Assembly (NCBI GenBank): GCA_043720875.1
Contig: JAYSRU010000048.1
Span: 1-5,994, forward strand
Length of the DNA stretch: 5,994 bases
Source of the DNA: JAYSRU01 sp043720875
Lineage (GTDB): Bacteria; Bacteroidota; Bacteroidia; Flavobacteriales_D; Crocinitomicaceae
Direction of reading: 5' to 3'
This document shows, piece after piece, positions 5,583-5,994 of the stretch. The notes below the pieces were generated by a model. It was not told the DNA's origin. It searched no databases and worked only from the letters and a program-made list of their open reading frames with translations. The position numbers and the translations under genes are program-made. Each line of letters begins with the position of its first letter. The stretch's first letter is position 1.

Positions 5583-5994
5583 ATGAGTTCGGATAGTACA
5601 AAATTTGGTTTTGGTGGAGTATTAATCGCCTTAGGAATAGTTTTTGGAGATATAGGAACCTCGCCTCTCTATGTTTTTCAAGCAATTACAGGTGGTAAAA
5701 ACTTTGAACCCACCATTGTTTTAGGAGGATTATCTGCCATTATTTGGACATTACTTTTAATCGCTACTATCAAGTATATCTATTTCGCACTCAACGCAGA
5801 CAATCATGGTGAAGGTGGAATATTTGCACTTTTTGCACTACTGAAAAAAAAGAAAATGAAGTGGATCATCTATCCAGCTTTGATAGGTTGTGCAACATTA
5901 ATGGCTGACGGATTTTTAACCCCAGCTATTTCTATTTCATCCGCTGTAGAAGGATTAAAAAACATTAATCCTAATATACCAGTTCTTCCGATTG
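5583..5994 (+). CDS. kup: KUP-family potassium uptake transporter (N-terminal fragment)
   Basis: The first 137 codons, from ATG 5583-5585, of an inner-membrane K+ transporter of the KUP/HAK/KT family, usually over 600 residues long. The gene runs out of the right edge. Family hallmarks appear in order: GIVFGDIGTSPLYVF (18-32) in the first membrane helix, containing the conserved Asp23; a second hydrophobic helix around 45-70; ADNHGEGGIFALFAL (72-86); the basic loop LKKKKMKW (87-94); and MADGFLTPAISISSAVEGL (107-125), where Asp109 takes the acidic position found as Glu in E. coli Kup. KUP proteins import K+ across the cytoplasmic membrane, in E. coli with protons. No Shine-Dalgarno sequence is evident before the ATG, which is preceded by AATTGCAAAATA. 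It has its own promoter-like box and no obvious functional tie to the preceding orphan genes. The call is secure, but the C-terminal cytoplasmic region cannot be judged. Confidence 0.95.
   Translation, partial: MSSDSTKFGFGGVLIALGIVFGDIGTSPLYVFQAITGGKNFEPTIVLGGLSAIIWTLLLIATIKYIYFALNADNHGEGGIFALFALLKKKKMKWIIYPALIGCATLMADGFLTPAISISSAVEGLKNINPNIPVLPI

Overview
This AT-rich window looks like chromosomal DNA from a Bacteroidota bacterium, most likely a flavobacterium-like marine or freshwater lineage. The taxonomic call is inference. It rests on a DUF5916 outer-membrane protein, a cysteine-rich HYC_CC_PP-type small protein next to a TonB-dependent receptor start, weak or absent Shine-Dalgarno sequences, and TAnnTTTG-type -7 promoter boxes. 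I see no tRNA, rRNA, CRISPR array, insertion sequence or phage gene. No gap between genes exceeds about 80 bases.

The genes form two divergent blocks separated by a 64-bp intergenic region (3995-4058). The leftward block, in transcription order, holds a DUF5916/CBM9-like outer-membrane protein (3994-1553), a lipoprotein with a class D beta-lactamase fold (1491-643), a small secreted Cys-pair protein (575-183), and the first 40 codons of a TonB-dependent receptor (121-1, running off the window). Gaps between these genes are about 60-70 bp. The first gene may be co-transcribed with the second, and the third probably is with the fourth. The rightward block holds two unrecognised exported proteins whose reading frames overlap by 4 bp (4059-4997 and 4994-5503). 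They are followed by the N-terminal 137 codons of a KUP-family potassium transporter (5583 onward), which has its own promoter-like sequence.

Almost everything here is predicted to act at the cell envelope: an outer-membrane barrel, two lipoproteins, two periplasmic or secreted small proteins, a TonB-dependent importer and an inner-membrane K+ transporter. Only the HYC_CC_PP-like/TonB-receptor pair and the overlapping orphan pair have context suggesting a joint job.

The most interesting item is the class D beta-lactamase-like lipoprotein. It keeps the overall sequence layout of the OXA/class D family, including the Tyr-Gly-Asn motif, the FW residues and the LKISP segment. It has lost the catalytic Ser and Lys of the STFK motif (now Glu and Tyr) and the KTG motif (now QTI). 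The frame is intact, so it appears to be a maintained pseudoenzyme rather than a decaying gene. The two overlapping orphan genes, the first starting with TTG, are the other candidates for something undescribed.
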